A stretch of 64,000 nt of DNA, taken from the NCBI RefSeq assembly GCF_015278315.1, contig NZ_JADIJE010000011.1, forward strand, positions 1-64,000, given 5' to 3'. Position 1 is the stretch's first letter; each line of letters opens with the position of its first letter. A program made the translations under genes and the position numbers. This document shows positions 52,240 to 62,130 of this stretch, in pieces. This DNA is from Microbacterium ureisolvens (GTDB taxonomy: Bacteria > Actinomycetota > Actinomycetes > Actinomycetales > Microbacteriaceae). The notes below the pieces were generated by a model. That model ran no database searches, was not told where the DNA came from, and saw nothing but the letters and a program-made list of their open reading frames with translations.

Positions 52240-53586
52240 ATGCCCCTGTGGACCCTGCACGGCAACGGCCGGACCGTCGAACCCGGCAAGGTGGTGAAGC
52301 CCGATGAGCGCCTCAACTGGCCGGCCACCATCGCGATCGGCGCGCAGCACGTCATCGCCATGTTCGGCGCGACGTTCCTCGTGCCGGTGCTCACCGGCTT
52401 CCCGGTCTCGACGACGCTCCTGTTCTCGGGTGTGGGAACGCTGCTGTTCCTGCTGATCACCAAGAACCGCCTCCCCAGCTACCTCGGCTCGTCGTTCGCG
52501 TTCATCGCGCCGGTCACGGCGGCGACGGCGTCGCAGGGCGTCGGCTCGGCGCTCGCCGGCATCGTCGCGGTCGGCGTGCTGCTGGCCGCCGTCGGCTTCC
52601 TCGTGCAGTTCGCGGGCCTCGGCTGGATCGAGAAGCTCATGCCGCCCGTCGTCGCGGGCGCGATCGTGGCCCTCATCGGCTTCAACCTCGCGCCTGTCGC
52701 GTGGCAGAGCTACCAGCAGGCGCCGGTCACGGCCACCATCACGCTCGTCGCGGTGATCCTCTTCAGCGTGCTGTTCCGCGGCTTCCTCGGCCGGATCTCG
52801 ATCTTCCTCGGCGTGATCGTCGGCTACATCGTGGCCCTGCTGTTCGGCGAGGTCGACTTCACCGCCGTGAACGAGCTCGTGGCCGAAGGCCAGTGGATCG
52901 GCCTGCCGACCTTCCAGTTCCCGACCTTCGGCGACCCGGGCACGTGGAGCGTCATCGCGATGTTCCTGCCGGTCGTGCTCGTGCTCATCGCCGAGAACGT
53001 CGGGCACGTGCGCGGCGTCGCGACCATGACCGAGGCATCCGTCAACCAGTACACCGGCCGCGCGCTCATCGCCGACGGCGCAGCCACCGTGCTCGCCGGA
53101 ACCTTCGGCGGCTCGGGCACCACGACGTACGGCGAGAACATCGGCGTGATGGCGGCCACCCGCGTGTACTCGACGGCGGCCTACTGGGTCGCGGGCCTCT
53201 TCGCGATCCTGCTCTCGCTCTCGCCCGTGGTCGGCGCGGTGTTCAACTCGATCCCCGCCGGGGTGCTGGGCGGCGTGACGACGGCGCTGTACGGGCTCAT
53301 CGGCATCATCGGCATCAAGATCTGGGTCGACAACCGCGTGGACTTCTCGCGCCCGGTGAACCAGTACACCGCCGCGGTCGCGCTCGTCATCGCCATCGCG
53401 GGCTTCACCATGGTGTGGGGCGACTTCCAGCTCGGTGCCATCGTGATCGGCGCCGCCGCGGCCCTGCTGATCTACCACCTGGGCAACGCCATCGCGCGCT
53501 GGCGCAAGACCGGCGCCGACGACGGCGGCCCGATCCCCGCCGTCGGGCAGCTCGGGGGCGACCCGCAGGACGCCGGCCCCCGCTGA
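52240..53586 (+). CDS. uraA: Uracil/xanthine permease (NCS2 family)
   Basis: 448 residues from ATG with AAGGAG at the right distance. NCS2 motifs are the IAIGAQHVIAMFGATFLVPV opening, a PSYLGSSFAFIAPV loop, the Q/E/H residues of the transport core in LIAENVGHVRGV, and FGGSGTTTYGENIGVMAAT. About fourteen helices are present. It belongs to the UraA branch and most likely imports uracil. Xanthine or uric acid are alternatives. A strong hairpin follows at its 3' end. Confidence 0.9.
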   Translation: MPLWTLHGNGRTVEPGKVVKPDERLNWPATIAIGAQHVIAMFGATFLVPVLTGFPVSTTLLFSGVGTLLFLLITKNRLPSYLGSSFAFIAPVTAATASQGVGSALAGIVAVGVLLAAVGFLVQFAGLGWIEKLMPPVVAGAIVALIGFNLAPVAWQSYQQAPVTATITLVAVILFSVLFRGFLGRISIFLGVIVGYIVALLFGEVDFTAVNELVAEGQWIGLPTFQFPTFGDPGTWSVIAMFLPVVLVLIAENVGHVRGVATMTEASVNQYTGRALIADGAATVLAGTFGGSGTTTYGENIGVMAATRVYSTAAYWVAGLFAILLSLSPVVGAVFNSIPAGVLGGVTTALYGLIGIIGIKIWVDNRVDFSRPVNQYTAAVALVIAIAGFTMVWGDFQLGAIVIGAAAALLIYHLGNAIARWRKTGADDGGPIPAVGQLGGDPQDAGPR

Positions 53587-53595
53587 CTCACGCCC

Positions 53596-53640
53596 CGCCG
53601 CCCCCTCGTCCGCGCATTGCGAGCGGATGATGGGGCGGCG
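53596..53640 (+). terminator. Hairpin after the uracil permease
   Basis: 18-base arms pair at 16 of 18 positions around a nine-base loop (CGCCGCCCC with GGGGCGGCG at the base). It starts ten bases after the permease stop. No clear T-run follows, but position and strength fit a terminator. Confidence 0.65.
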
Positions 53641-53678
53641 AGGGAAGAGATGCGGATGCCGCGGCGTTGTGTATTCGT

Positions 53679-54566
53679 ATGCATGAAGCAGTTGCGGCCT
53701 CGGATCGCCTGTCCGCCGACACCTCGATGGGTCCGGTGACGCTGCTCGTCGGCGACCTCGACGGCATGACGGCGTTCTACCGCGACGTGATCACGCTGCA
53801 GGTGCTGTCGGCCGAGGGCGCTCAGGCCGTGCTCGGCCGTGCCGGGCGGCCCGTCGTCGTGCTGAAGCACGAGCCGGCGCTGCGGCACGCGACGCCGGGG
53901 GCCGCCGGGCTGTTCCACACCGCGATCCTCTTCGAGACGCAGGAGGCCCTCGCTGCTGCGCTCTACAGCGTCGCGCAGCGCGCACCGCAGACGTTCACCG
54001 GGTCGGCCGACCATCTGGTCAGCCAGGCCTTCTACCTCACCGATCCCGAGGGCAACGGCGTCGAGCTCTACTGGGATCGCGCGCGCACCGAGTGGTCGTG
54101 GACCCACGGCAGCGTGGAGATGGCGACGCTCTATCTCGACCCGAACGCCTTCCTCCGCGAGCATCTGACCGAGCGGGCCGCGAGCGGCGCGACCGGGAAG
54201 GACGCGGCATCCGTCGGCCACGTGCACCTCTCGGTGGGCGATGTCGCGAGCGCCCGCGCGTTCTACGTCGACGCGCTCGGATTCGACCAGACCGCGGCGC
54301 TGGGCGACCAGGCGCTGTTCGTCAGCGCCGGCGGGTACCACCATCACATGGCGATGAACGTGTGGAACTCGCGCGGCGCCGGCCCGCGGATGCCCGCTCT
54401 GGGCCTCGGCCGTGTGGACCTGTCGCTGCCCGATGCCGACGCGCTCGGCGAGCTGTCGGAGCGGCTGCGCCACCACGGCCTCGAGGTCCGCGACGACGGC
54501 CGCACGGTGTCGTTCGACGACCCGTGGCGCAACCTGCTGCACGCCACGGCTCCCGGCCGCGGCTGA
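53679..54566 (+). CDS. VOC-family dioxygenase-like protein (CatE type)
   Basis: 295 residues from ATG 53679. The upstream TTG adds only four residues. Two vicinal-oxygen-chelate modules are present: residues 16-125 (GPVTLLVGDLDGMTAFYRDV; LFHTAIL; GNGVELYWDR) and 178-285 (GHVHLSVGDVASARAFYVDA; YHHHMAMNVW). The metal ligands histidine and glutamate are visible in H-V-H-L, Y-H-H-H and V-E-L-Y. This double-module layout is typical of catechol 2,3-dioxygenase-like CatE proteins. The substrate cannot be told. It is a single gene. Confidence 0.82.
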   Translation: MHEAVAASDRLSADTSMGPVTLLVGDLDGMTAFYRDVITLQVLSAEGAQAVLGRAGRPVVVLKHEPALRHATPGAAGLFHTAILFETQEALAAALYSVAQRAPQTFTGSADHLVSQAFYLTDPEGNGVELYWDRARTEWSWTHGSVEMATLYLDPNAFLREHLTERAASGATGKDAASVGHVHLSVGDVASARAFYVDALGFDQTAALGDQALFVSAGGYHHHMAMNVWNSRGAGPRMPALGLGRVDLSLPDADALGELSERLRHHGLEVRDDGRTVSFDDPWRNLLHATAPGRG

Positions 54567-54616
54567 CGGGTCATGCCGCGGCCCCCGGCCGCTCGGCGTC
54601 TTATCGGCCGCGAGCC

Positions 54617-54684
54617 CGAGCGCTGCAGTTTCCTGCGACCGCGGTGTCTAGCGGCGTAGCGGTCGCAGGAAAGTGCAGCGCTCG
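54617..54684. repeat. Near-perfect 26-base inverted repeat
   Basis: Arms 54617-54642 and 54659-54684 match at 25 of 26 positions. The left arm begins CGAGCGCTGCAG and ends CTGCGACCGC. The loop is 16 bases. It lies in the convergent gap between the VOC and LacI genes, where a two-way terminator is expected, but there are no T-runs. It may instead be a mobile palindrome. Confidence 0.85.
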
Positions 54685-54744
54685 CGAGGCGGGAGCGCGG
54701 ACGGCCCACGCAGGTGCACCGGCGAGATGACCGAGCGCTCCGGC

Positions 54745-55785
54745 TCAGACGGACTCGCGGACGATGAGCTCCGTCTCGAGGATCGTGACGTGCCGCGGAT
54801 GCCGCCCCGCGAGGAGGTCGAGCAGCACCGTCGCCATGCGCTCCCCCTGTGCGAAGGAGGGCTGGCGCACCGTCGTCAGCTGCGGGAACACCGAGGTGGC
54901 CACGGGCGAGTCGTCGAAGCCGATGACCGCGACGTCCTCGGGGACGCGCAACCCCTCGGCGGCCAGCACGGTCAGCGCACCGCGCGCCATCAGGTCGCTG
55001 GCGACGAAGACGGCGTCGGGCCTCGCGCCGGAGGCGAGCACCCGGCGCATCGCCTCGGCTCCGCCGTCGGCGGTGAAGTTGCCGTCCTCCACCGCGATCT
55101 CGTCCAGCTCCCATGCGGAGAGTGCGTCGCGGTAGCCCTGCAGCCGGTCGACGCCGGCGGGCATGTCGCGCGGACCCGTGATCGAGGCGATGCGACGACG
55201 CCCGCTCTCGATGAGGTAGACCGTCGCGTCGTACGCTCCGCGGACGTTGTCGACGTCGACGTAGTAGTCGCGGTCGCGCTCGCGCACCGGGCGGCCGCCG
55301 TAGACCACCGGCACCACGCTCGCGATGCGGTCGATGAAGGTGTCGCTCGTGTGGTGCGAGACCACGATCGCGCCGTCGACGGCTCCGCTGCGCACGTAGC
55401 TCGTGGTCTTGTCGCCCGGGTCGTCGCTGGCGATGAAGAGGTTGAGCACGTAGTCCGAACGGCTCAGCCGCGAATTGATGCCCGACACGATCGCCGCGAA
55501 GAACGGGTCGCCGAAGAACCGCGTGGTGTCCTCGGGGACGATGAGGGCGATCGCGTGCGTCTTCTGGCTCGCGAGCGACCGGGCGGCGCGGTTGGGCACG
55601 TAGTTGAGCTCGGCGATCGCCCGCTTCACGGACTCCAGCGCCTCCGGGCTCACGGCCGTCGAGCCGTTCACGACCCGCGAGACCGTCGACCGCGAGACAC
55701 CGGCCGCGGCGGCGACCTCCTCGATCGTCACGGTCTGAGCCGCGCCAGGCTTCCGCTGGCTCTGGCGCACCTCGTCGGTGCTCAT
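54745..55785 (-). CDS. LacI-family transcriptional regulator
   Basis: 346 residues from ATG 55785, with GGGGAGGAGG seven bases upstream. The N-terminal helix-turn-helix is VTIEEVAAAAGVSRSTVSRV, followed by the hinge NRAARSLASQKTHAIALIVP. The periplasmic-binding-like sugar domain contains FGDPFFAAIVSGINSRL, GAVDGAIVVS, ITGPRDMPAGVDRLQGYRDA, DAVFVASDLMARGAL, and VAVIGFDDSPVATSVFPQLT. It is the last gene of the beta-glucoside operon and probably represses it through the GGGAGCGCTCCC operators upstream of the binding-protein gene. Confidence 0.93.
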   Translation of the reverse strand: MSTDEVRQSQRKPGAAQTVTIEEVAAAAGVSRSTVSRVVNGSTAVSPEALESVKRAIAELNYVPNRAARSLASQKTHAIALIVPEDTTRFFGDPFFAAIVSGINSRLSRSDYVLNLFIASDDPGDKTTSYVRSGAVDGAIVVSHHTSDTFIDRIASVVPVVYGGRPVRERDRDYYVDVDNVRGAYDATVYLIESGRRRIASITGPRDMPAGVDRLQGYRDALSAWELDEIAVEDGNFTADGGAEAMRRVLASGARPDAVFVASDLMARGALTVLAAEGLRVPEDVAVIGFDDSPVATSVFPQLTTVRQPSFAQGERMATVLLDLLAGRHPRHVTILETELIVRESV

Positions 55786-55820
55786 CCTGTCCTCCTCCCC
55801 CGGGCGCTGCGACCGGGGCG

Positions 55821-57299
55821 CTACGACCCTACGACGACGCCTCGCGCAGACTCGAGGTCGAGCGCGCGAGCCTCGATGATGCGGCGGTATTCGAGGGCAC
55901 TGTCCTTCGGTGTGCGCTCCTGCGTGTCGTAGTCGACGCGCACGATGCCGAACCGCTTCTCGTACCCCCACGCCCACTCGAAGTTGTCGAGGAGCGACCA
56001 GTAGAAGTATCCCCGCACATCGACGCCGGCCTCGGCCGCGTCGAGGATCGCGCCGAGGTGACCGCGCAGGAACTCGACACGGTCGGCGTCGTGGACGCGC
56101 TTCTCGCCGGCCTCGACCACGAGCTCGTCGTCATAGGCGGCGCCGTTCTCGGTGACGAAAAGCGCGGTGCCCGCGGGCTGCGCGTATTCGTCCCACACGC
56201 GGCGCAGCAGGGTGGTCAGACCCTCCGGCTGCACCTCCCACTGCATCGGCGTGCGCGGGAGTCCGCGCTCGTGCCAGAAGATACCCTCGTGCGACGGGTA
56301 CGGCGACTGGGCGCGACGGTCGGTCGGGGCGTCGCCGCCGATGGGCGGGTTCGCCGGCTCGTGACCGCCCACGTATTCGCCGTGGTAGTAGTTCACGCCC
56401 AGTGTGTCGATGGGCGTCGCGATCGCCTGGAGGTCACCCGGACGCACGGCGGTCTCCCACGCGGCGACGGCTGCGGCATCCACCTTCCGGATGTCCTCGA
56501 CGATGTCGGCCGGGTACTGCGCGCGGAAGATCGGGTCGAGGAACCAGCGGTTGAACTGGCCGTCGATCCGTCGTGCCGCGTCGGCGTCGGCGGGGTCGTC
56601 CTCGTCTACCGGCTCGGCGACGGTGAGGTTGAGCGTGATGCCGAGCTCGAGCGACGCGTCGCGCGCGCGCAGCTCGCGGACCGCCTGGCCGTGGCCGAGC
56701 ATCAGGTGGTGCGCGGCGAGCATGCCCTCCTCGACGCTGTAGTGCCCCGGCGCGTGGATTCCCGCCGTGTAGCTGAGGAACGACGAGCACCACGGCTCGT
56801 TGAGCGTCGTCCACACGTTCACGCGGTCGCCGAGTGCGTCGTGCATCGTCAGCGCGTACTCGGTGAACAGGTCGGCCGTGTCGCGGTTCGCCCAGCCGCC
56901 CTTCTCCTGCAGCGCCTGCGGCAGATCCCAGTGGTACAGCGTCAGCCACGGGAGGATGCCGGCACCGAGCAGCTCGTCGACCAGCCGCTTGTAGAAGTCG
57001 ACGCCCTGCGCGTTTACCGCGCCGCCGTCGGGCCGCACGCGCGACCACGACGTCGAGAAGCGGTACGTCTGCAGGCCCAGGTCCTTCATCAGCGCCACGT
57101 CGTCGCGGTAGCGGTGATAGTGGTCGCACGCCACATCGCCGTTGTCGGCGTTGATGACGGCGCCCGGCACCCGGCTGAACGCGTCCCAGATGGAGTCGCG
57201 GCGGCCGTCCTCGTGGGCGGCGCCCTCGATCTGGAAGGCGGCGGTGGCTGCACCGAACAGGAAGCCCTGGGGGAAGGCGCGCGGGATCGGGGTCGTCAT
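55821..57299 (-). CDS. Beta-glucosidase (GH1)
   Basis: 492 residues, no signal peptide, so cytoplasmic. GH1 motifs are FLFGAATAAFQIEGA, LYHWDLPQALQEKGGW, the acid/base TLNEPW (E168), GVNYYHGEYV, the nucleophile FVTENG (E384), and WSLLDNFEWAWGYEKRFGIV. It hydrolyses beta-linked glucosides, likely disaccharides or aryl glucosides, after import. It lies 64 bases after the second permease, in the same operon. Confidence 0.94.
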   Translation of the reverse strand: MTTPIPRAFPQGFLFGAATAAFQIEGAAHEDGRRDSIWDAFSRVPGAVINADNGDVACDHYHRYRDDVALMKDLGLQTYRFSTSWSRVRPDGGAVNAQGVDFYKRLVDELLGAGILPWLTLYHWDLPQALQEKGGWANRDTADLFTEYALTMHDALGDRVNVWTTLNEPWCSSFLSYTAGIHAPGHYSVEEGMLAAHHLMLGHGQAVRELRARDASLELGITLNLTVAEPVDEDDPADADAARRIDGQFNRWFLDPIFRAQYPADIVEDIRKVDAAAVAAWETAVRPGDLQAIATPIDTLGVNYYHGEYVGGHEPANPPIGGDAPTDRRAQSPYPSHEGIFWHERGLPRTPMQWEVQPEGLTTLLRRVWDEYAQPAGTALFVTENGAAYDDELVVEAGEKRVHDADRVEFLRGHLGAILDAAEAGVDVRGYFYWSLLDNFEWAWGYEKRFGIVRVDYDTQERTPKDSALEYRRIIEARALDLESARGVVVGS

Positions 57300-57363
57300 G
57301 AGGGGAGGGTCCTCTCTAAGCGTGTGAATTCAGGATGTCTCAGCCGTGGCGGGGTACGGAACC

Positions 57364-58278
57364 CTAGCCCTTGACGGCGCCCGCCATGATTCCGCTGACC
57401 AGCTGCCGGCCGGTGAAGGCGAAGACGATCAGGAGCGGGATCGTGGCCAGGAGCACGCCGGCGAGCACGACGGAGTAGTCGACGAAGTAGTTCGACTGCA
57501 GGAGCGAGAGCGCCACCGGGAGCGTCGGGCTCTGGCGGTCGAGCACGATGAACGGCCAGAAGAACTGGTTCCACGCGCCGACGAAGGTGAAGAGGAAGAG
57601 CATCGCCGCGGCGGGACGCGCTGCGGGCACGCCGACGGTCCAGAACGTGCGGAGCATGTTGGCGCCGTCCACGCGCGCCGCCTCGATCAGCTCGTCCGGC
57701 ACGGTCTGCGACAGGTACTGCGTCATCCAGAACACCCCGAACGCGCTGGTGAGCGCGGGGATGATGATGGCGCCGATCTGCCCGGTCCAGCCGAGGTCGG
57801 AGAACAGCAGATAGAGGGGCACGACGCCGAGCTGCATCGGCACCGCCATGGTCGCGACGACGAAGGCCAGCAGCCACTTGCCGCCCGGGAAGCGGAGCTT
57901 CGCGAACGCCCAGCCGGCGAGGGTCGAGAACAGGACGACGGATGCCGCGATCACTGTGGAGCTGAAGATCGAATTCCACAGCGCCAGCCAGAAGTTGACC
58001 GCCGGCTCGTTGATGACCTTGAGCGCGTTGTCGATGAAGTTGCCGCCGGGCAGCCACGACATGTCCGGGTCGTTGATCGTCGTCTCGTCGCCCGAGCCGA
58101 TCAGGAACGACCAGTAGTAGGGGAAGATCGCCGAGACGACGACGACTCCGAGGCCCACGTAGACCCAGAACCCGGCGCGCACACCGCGGATCTTGGTGGT
58201 GCGGCCGCTGCGACGGCGGCCGGATTCGGGCAGGTTCTCCTCGACGACGGCGAGGGGCGGGGTGCTGATGGCGCTCAC
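57364..58278 (-). CDS. Sugar ABC permease (MalG type)
   Basis: 304 residues from GTG 58278, overlapping the stop of the first permease gene (GTGA). A 35-residue cytoplasmic leader precedes six membrane helices. The EAA loop (ELIEAARVDGANMLRTFWTV) that contacts the shared ATPase is clear. It is the second permease of the importer. No ATPase gene lies in the operon, so a shared MsiK-type ATPase encoded elsewhere is expected. Confidence 0.92.
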   Translation of the reverse strand: MSAISTPPLAVVEENLPESGRRRSGRTTKIRGVRAGFWVYVGLGVVVVSAIFPYYWSFLIGSGDETTINDPDMSWLPGGNFIDNALKVINEPAVNFWLALWNSIFSSTVIAASVVLFSTLAGWAFAKLRFPGGKWLLAFVVATMAVPMQLGVVPLYLLFSDLGWTGQIGAIIIPALTSAFGVFWMTQYLSQTVPDELIEAARVDGANMLRTFWTVGVPAARPAAAMLFLFTFVGAWNQFFWPFIVLDRQSPTLPVALSLLQSNYFVDYSVVLAGVLLATIPLLIVFAFTGRQLVSGIMAGAVKG

Positions 58279-59306
58279 TGCTGGGCTCCCTTCCGGCCGC
58301 GGCGTCGTCGCTGGATGACTCCGCGACCGCCTTCGTCGCGCACGAGGCGACGCGTGATGGCGAGGTTGATGAGGCCGATCGCCAGGATGATGATGAACAG
58401 GATCCACGCGAGTGCGGCTGCCCGGCCGAAGTTGAACTCGCCCCAGCCGATGTTGTAGAGGTACAGCGTGATCGTCAGCCACTGGTTGGCGGCGCCGCCG
58501 CGGCCGAAGGTGTCGAACATCCGCGGCTCGTCGAAGATCTGCAGACCCCCGATGGTCGAGGTGATGATCACGAAGATCAGCGTCGGCTTCAGCGACGGGA
58601 GCGTGATGCTCCAGAACTGCCGGAAGGCGCCGGCGCCGTCGACGGTGGCCGCCTCGTAGTACTCGCGCGGGACGGCCTGCATCGCGGCGAGCAGGATCAG
58701 CGCGTTATAGCCGGTCCAGCGGAAGTTGACCATCGTCGCGATCGCGATGTGGCTCCAGAACGGGTCCTTGTGCCAGGCGATGGGGTCGAGGCCGATGCTC
58801 GTGAGGATGTTGTTCACGAGGCCGTGGTTGTCGCCGAACATGTTGCTGAAGATGAGCGCGACGGCCACCGGGGCCATGACGTACGGGAGCAGGACGCTCA
58901 TCCGCCAGAACGTCTTGGCTCGGATGTTGCGGTCGAGCATGGCGGCGATGAACATCGCGAGGATGAGCTGCGGCACCGAGGAGAGCAGGAAGATGCTGAA
59001 GGTGTTGCGCAGGGCCGTCCAGAAGTCCGCCTGCGACAGGATCCAGATGTACTGGTCGAAGCCGACGAAGGTGCCGGAGTTGCGGATCAGGTCCCATTCC
59101 TGGAACGAGATCACCGCGGTGTAGACGATCGGGAAGAGTCCCGTGATCGCGAACAGGATGAAGAACGGCGAGATGTAGAGGTAGGGCGAGACCTTCAGGT
59201 CCCACCGGCTGAGCCTGTGGGAGAAGGACAGCACGCGCGGCTGGCGTTCGGCCTGCGGCCGGTCGGCCGGCCCGGATGCCGTGGGGCGGGTTTCGGTCGA
59301 GGTCAC
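58275..59306 (-). CDS. Sugar ABC permease (MalF type)
   Basis: 343 residues, six membrane helices with a cytoplasmic N-terminal extension rich in Pro and Arg. The pattern YLYISPFFILFAITGLFPIV, then VISFQEWDLIRN, and the EAA loop REYYEAATVDGAGAFRQFWS are typical of the MalF/UgpA family. It starts 132 bases after the binding-protein gene and is coupled to the second permease. Confidence 0.92.
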   Translation of the reverse strand: MTSTETRPTASGPADRPQAERQPRVLSFSHRLSRWDLKVSPYLYISPFFILFAITGLFPIVYTAVISFQEWDLIRNSGTFVGFDQYIWILSQADFWTALRNTFSIFLLSSVPQLILAMFIAAMLDRNIRAKTFWRMSVLLPYVMAPVAVALIFSNMFGDNHGLVNNILTSIGLDPIAWHKDPFWSHIAIATMVNFRWTGYNALILLAAMQAVPREYYEAATVDGAGAFRQFWSITLPSLKPTLIFVIITSTIGGLQIFDEPRMFDTFGRGGAANQWLTITLYLYNIGWGEFNFGRAAALAWILFIIILAIGLINLAITRRLVRDEGGRGVIQRRRRGRKGAQQ

Positions 59307-59438
59307 CGGTCGCTCCGATTCGGGTGTCGAGGTGTGGTGGGGTGAGCGGAGCGCGCACGGGCCGGGGGGAGACCCGCGCGCGCTCCGCTGCTCAGTGAGA
59401 CCACGTCCCGGCGAGAGGACGTGACCGTCAGTGTCGGC

Positions 59439-60713
59439 CTAGAAGGCCTCGACCTCGGCGACGAACGTGTTCCACGACGTCTCCGCGTCCTCGACACCGT
59501 CGAAGACTCGGGTGATGGCGTCCTGGAGCGCGGTGTTGTACTTGAAGTAGTCCGCGCTCTTGAACGGGGTGACCTCGATCGCCTCGGACCGCTCGGCGAA
59601 GATCTGACCCGTCGGGGCGTTGTTGAAGAACTCGTTGGTCGCATCGACGATGGACGGCGCGCTCTGCGCGTCGACCGCGCTGGGGAAGGCGCCGACGTTG
59701 ACGAACGTCTTCTCCTGCTGCTCGGGAGCGGTCAGCCAGTCGGCCAGCTTGAGCGCCTCATCGACGTTCTTGCCGTTGGCCGGGACGGTCAGGTACGAGC
59801 CGCCCCAGTTGCCGCCGCCGTTGGGGAACGCGTTGGCGATCTCCCAGCCGGTGACCTCGGGCGCGTTGCCCGAGATGATGCCGAGCATCCACGGCGGGCA
59901 CAGCATCGCGGCGAACTCACCGTTGGCCATCGACGCGTTCCAGTCGTCGGACCACTGGCCCGAGTAGGCCGAGTTCGGGATGCCGCGCTCGACGACGAGG
60001 TTGTACGCAGCCTCGATCTCGGGGTTGGTCGTGGCGACGACGGTGCCGTCCGGCTCGTCGTACGGGAACTCGATCTGGTTGACGATGCCCTGGAACGTCG
60101 AGTTCGCGGAGTCGATCATCGGCTTGCCGGTGGCGGTGCGGTACTGGTCGGCCAGGTCGAAGAAGGTGTCCCAGTCGCCGTCGATCGCCGCGGCGACGTC
60201 TTCCGGCGTCGACGGGAGGCCGGCGGCCGAGAACAGGTCGGCGCGGTAGCAGACGGCCTGCGGGCCGATGTCGGTGCCGAAGCCGACGAGGCGGCCGTCA
60301 GCGTCGGTCGCAGCCTCTTCCTTCCACTCGACCCAGCGGCCCTTGGCACTGTCGGGCACCTCGGCGAGAAGGTCGGAGTACTGCATGGCCTCGGCGAACC
60401 AGTCGACCTCGACCGCTTCGATGTCGGCGAGGCCCTCCTTGCCGAGCTTCGAGAAGAAGTTCGCGCGGGCGTCGTCGGTGATCGCGGCCTTGTTGTGGAC
60501 GATCTTGATATTCGGGTTCTCGTCCATGTACTCCTGCAGGAGCTCATCGTCGTACCCGAAGTCGTTGAACGTGGCGAGGGTCAGCGTGATCTCGCCGTCT
60601 TCGCCGCCGGCGTCGTTGTTGTCGCCGCCACCGGCACAGCCGGCGAGGACGATGGCCGAAGCCGAGAATGCGGCGATTGCCACAGCGCTTCTGCGGAAGG
60701 CGCGTGCGTTCAC
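59439..60713 (-). CDS. Sugar-binding lipoprotein of the beta-glucoside importer
   Basis: 424 residues from GTG 60713. This start is preferred because AAAGGAG lies five bases before it, whereas the GTG at 60719 overlaps that site. A twin-arginine-like basic start, a hydrophobic segment and the lipobox LAGC at residues 22-25 show a lipid-anchored protein. The mature domain carries the extracellular solute-binding fold ([51 protein letters not shown]). It is the first gene of the operon, behind the LacI operators. The sugar is inferred from the GH1 enzyme. Confidence 0.92.
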   Translation of the reverse strand: MNARAFRRSAVAIAAFSASAIVLAGCAGGGDNNDAGGEDGEITLTLATFNDFGYDDELLQEYMDENPNIKIVHNKAAITDDARANFFSKLGKEGLADIEAVEVDWFAEAMQYSDLLAEVPDSAKGRWVEWKEEAATDADGRLVGFGTDIGPQAVCYRADLFSAAGLPSTPEDVAAAIDGDWDTFFDLADQYRTATGKPMIDSANSTFQGIVNQIEFPYDEPDGTVVATTNPEIEAAYNLVVERGIPNSAYSGQWSDDWNASMANGEFAAMLCPPWMLGIISGNAPEVTGWEIANAFPNGGGNWGGSYLTVPANGKNVDEALKLADWLTAPEQQEKTFVNVGAFPSAVDAQSAPSIVDATNEFFNNAPTGQIFAERSEAIEVTPFKSADYFKYNTALQDAITRVFDGVEDAETSWNTFVAEVEAF

Positions 60714-60788
60714 TGTCACTCCTTTGTGTTGTCAGGGTCGTGTGTGTGTTGCAGGACCGGCGCGGACGGGTGCCGTGCCGTGGCGTTC

Positions 60789-60860
60789 GTGGGAGCGTTC
60801 CCACCGAACGAGACGCAACGCTATGGGATCGCTCCCACGATGTCAAGGGAGCGCTCCCAC
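60789..60860 (-). promoter_or_regulatory. Promoter and three LacI operators of the beta-glucoside operon
   Basis: On the minus strand TTGACA (60846-60841) and TAGCGT (60823-60818) lie 17 bases apart. Three GGGAGCGCTCCC-type palindromes sit around them: 60790-60803 (TGGGAGCGTTCCCA), 60824-60837 (TGGGATCGCTCCCA, exactly filling the spacer) and 60847-60858 (GGGAGCGCTCCC, perfect). LacI-family proteins bind such sites. The rest of the 60861-61106 gap holds a TAGACT -10-like word at 61000-61005, possibly for purS, and a degenerate REP-like word near 61040-61070. Confidence 0.8.
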
Positions 60861-61106
60861 GGTTCGGTCACAGTTGCGTCACAGTGCTTTCGCATCGCGC
60901 ACTCGGTCGTGAATCCGGCCTAACGGCTGCGAAGTGCGCGACTCGAAACGACCAGCGGACGGGTCAGCGGGAGCGGGGAAACGCCGGATGCGGGGGCCGT
61001 AGACTGGAGGGGACCCCTGCCCGCGACATCCGGCGTTCCGACTCCTCGCTGCGCTCGTCGCTCAACGACCGATCAGCTGCGGCCTCCGGCCGCCAGGAGG
61101 ATCCTG

Positions 61107-61351
61107 ATGCCCACCATCGTCGTCGACGTCATGCCCAAGGCCGAGCTTCTGGACCCCCAGGGGAAGGCCGTCTCCGGCGCGTTCGCCCGTCTCGGGGTCG
61201 CGGACTTCAGCTCCGTGCGCATCGGAAAGCGGTTCGAGCTCACCGTCGAGGGCGAGGTCACCGACGAGGTCCTCGCCGAGGCGAAGCGCGTCGCCGACGA
61301 GATCCTCTCGAACTCGGTGATCGAGGACGTCGTCGGCGTCGAGGTGGTGGA

Positions 61352-61355
<4 letters not shown>
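61107..61355 (+). CDS. purS: Phosphoribosylformylglycinamidine synthase, PurS subunit
   Basis: 82 residues from ATG with AGGAGG seven bases upstream. The small ferredoxin-like fold shows [37 protein letters not shown], and [14 protein letters not shown]. PurS bridges PurL and PurQ in the three-part Gram-positive FGAM synthase. Its stop overlaps purQ by four bases. purL is not within this window. Confidence 0.95.
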
Positions 61356-62059
<704 letters not shown>

Positions 62060-62060
62060 C

Positions 62061-62089
62061 GCGTTTCGTCTCGCTTCGCTTGCTCAACG
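62061..62089. repeat. REP-like element after purQ
   Basis: GCGTTTCGTCTCGCTTCGCT plus nine bases. It is the reverse complement of the core of the 50-base repeats at 26 kb, with one difference. A GGTCGCTGCGCCTGTCGAAG word related to the MFS-gene repeat follows at 62101-62120. Confidence 0.7.
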
Positions 62090-62130
62090 ATCGCAACCCC
62101 GGTCGCTGCGCCTGTCGAAGCGCGCGGGGC

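Noticed and set aside
61000..61106. Regulatory RNA (purine riboswitch) before purS
   Set aside because: The leader of about 95 bases is mostly a degenerate REP-like word; no purine-aptamer core was found.
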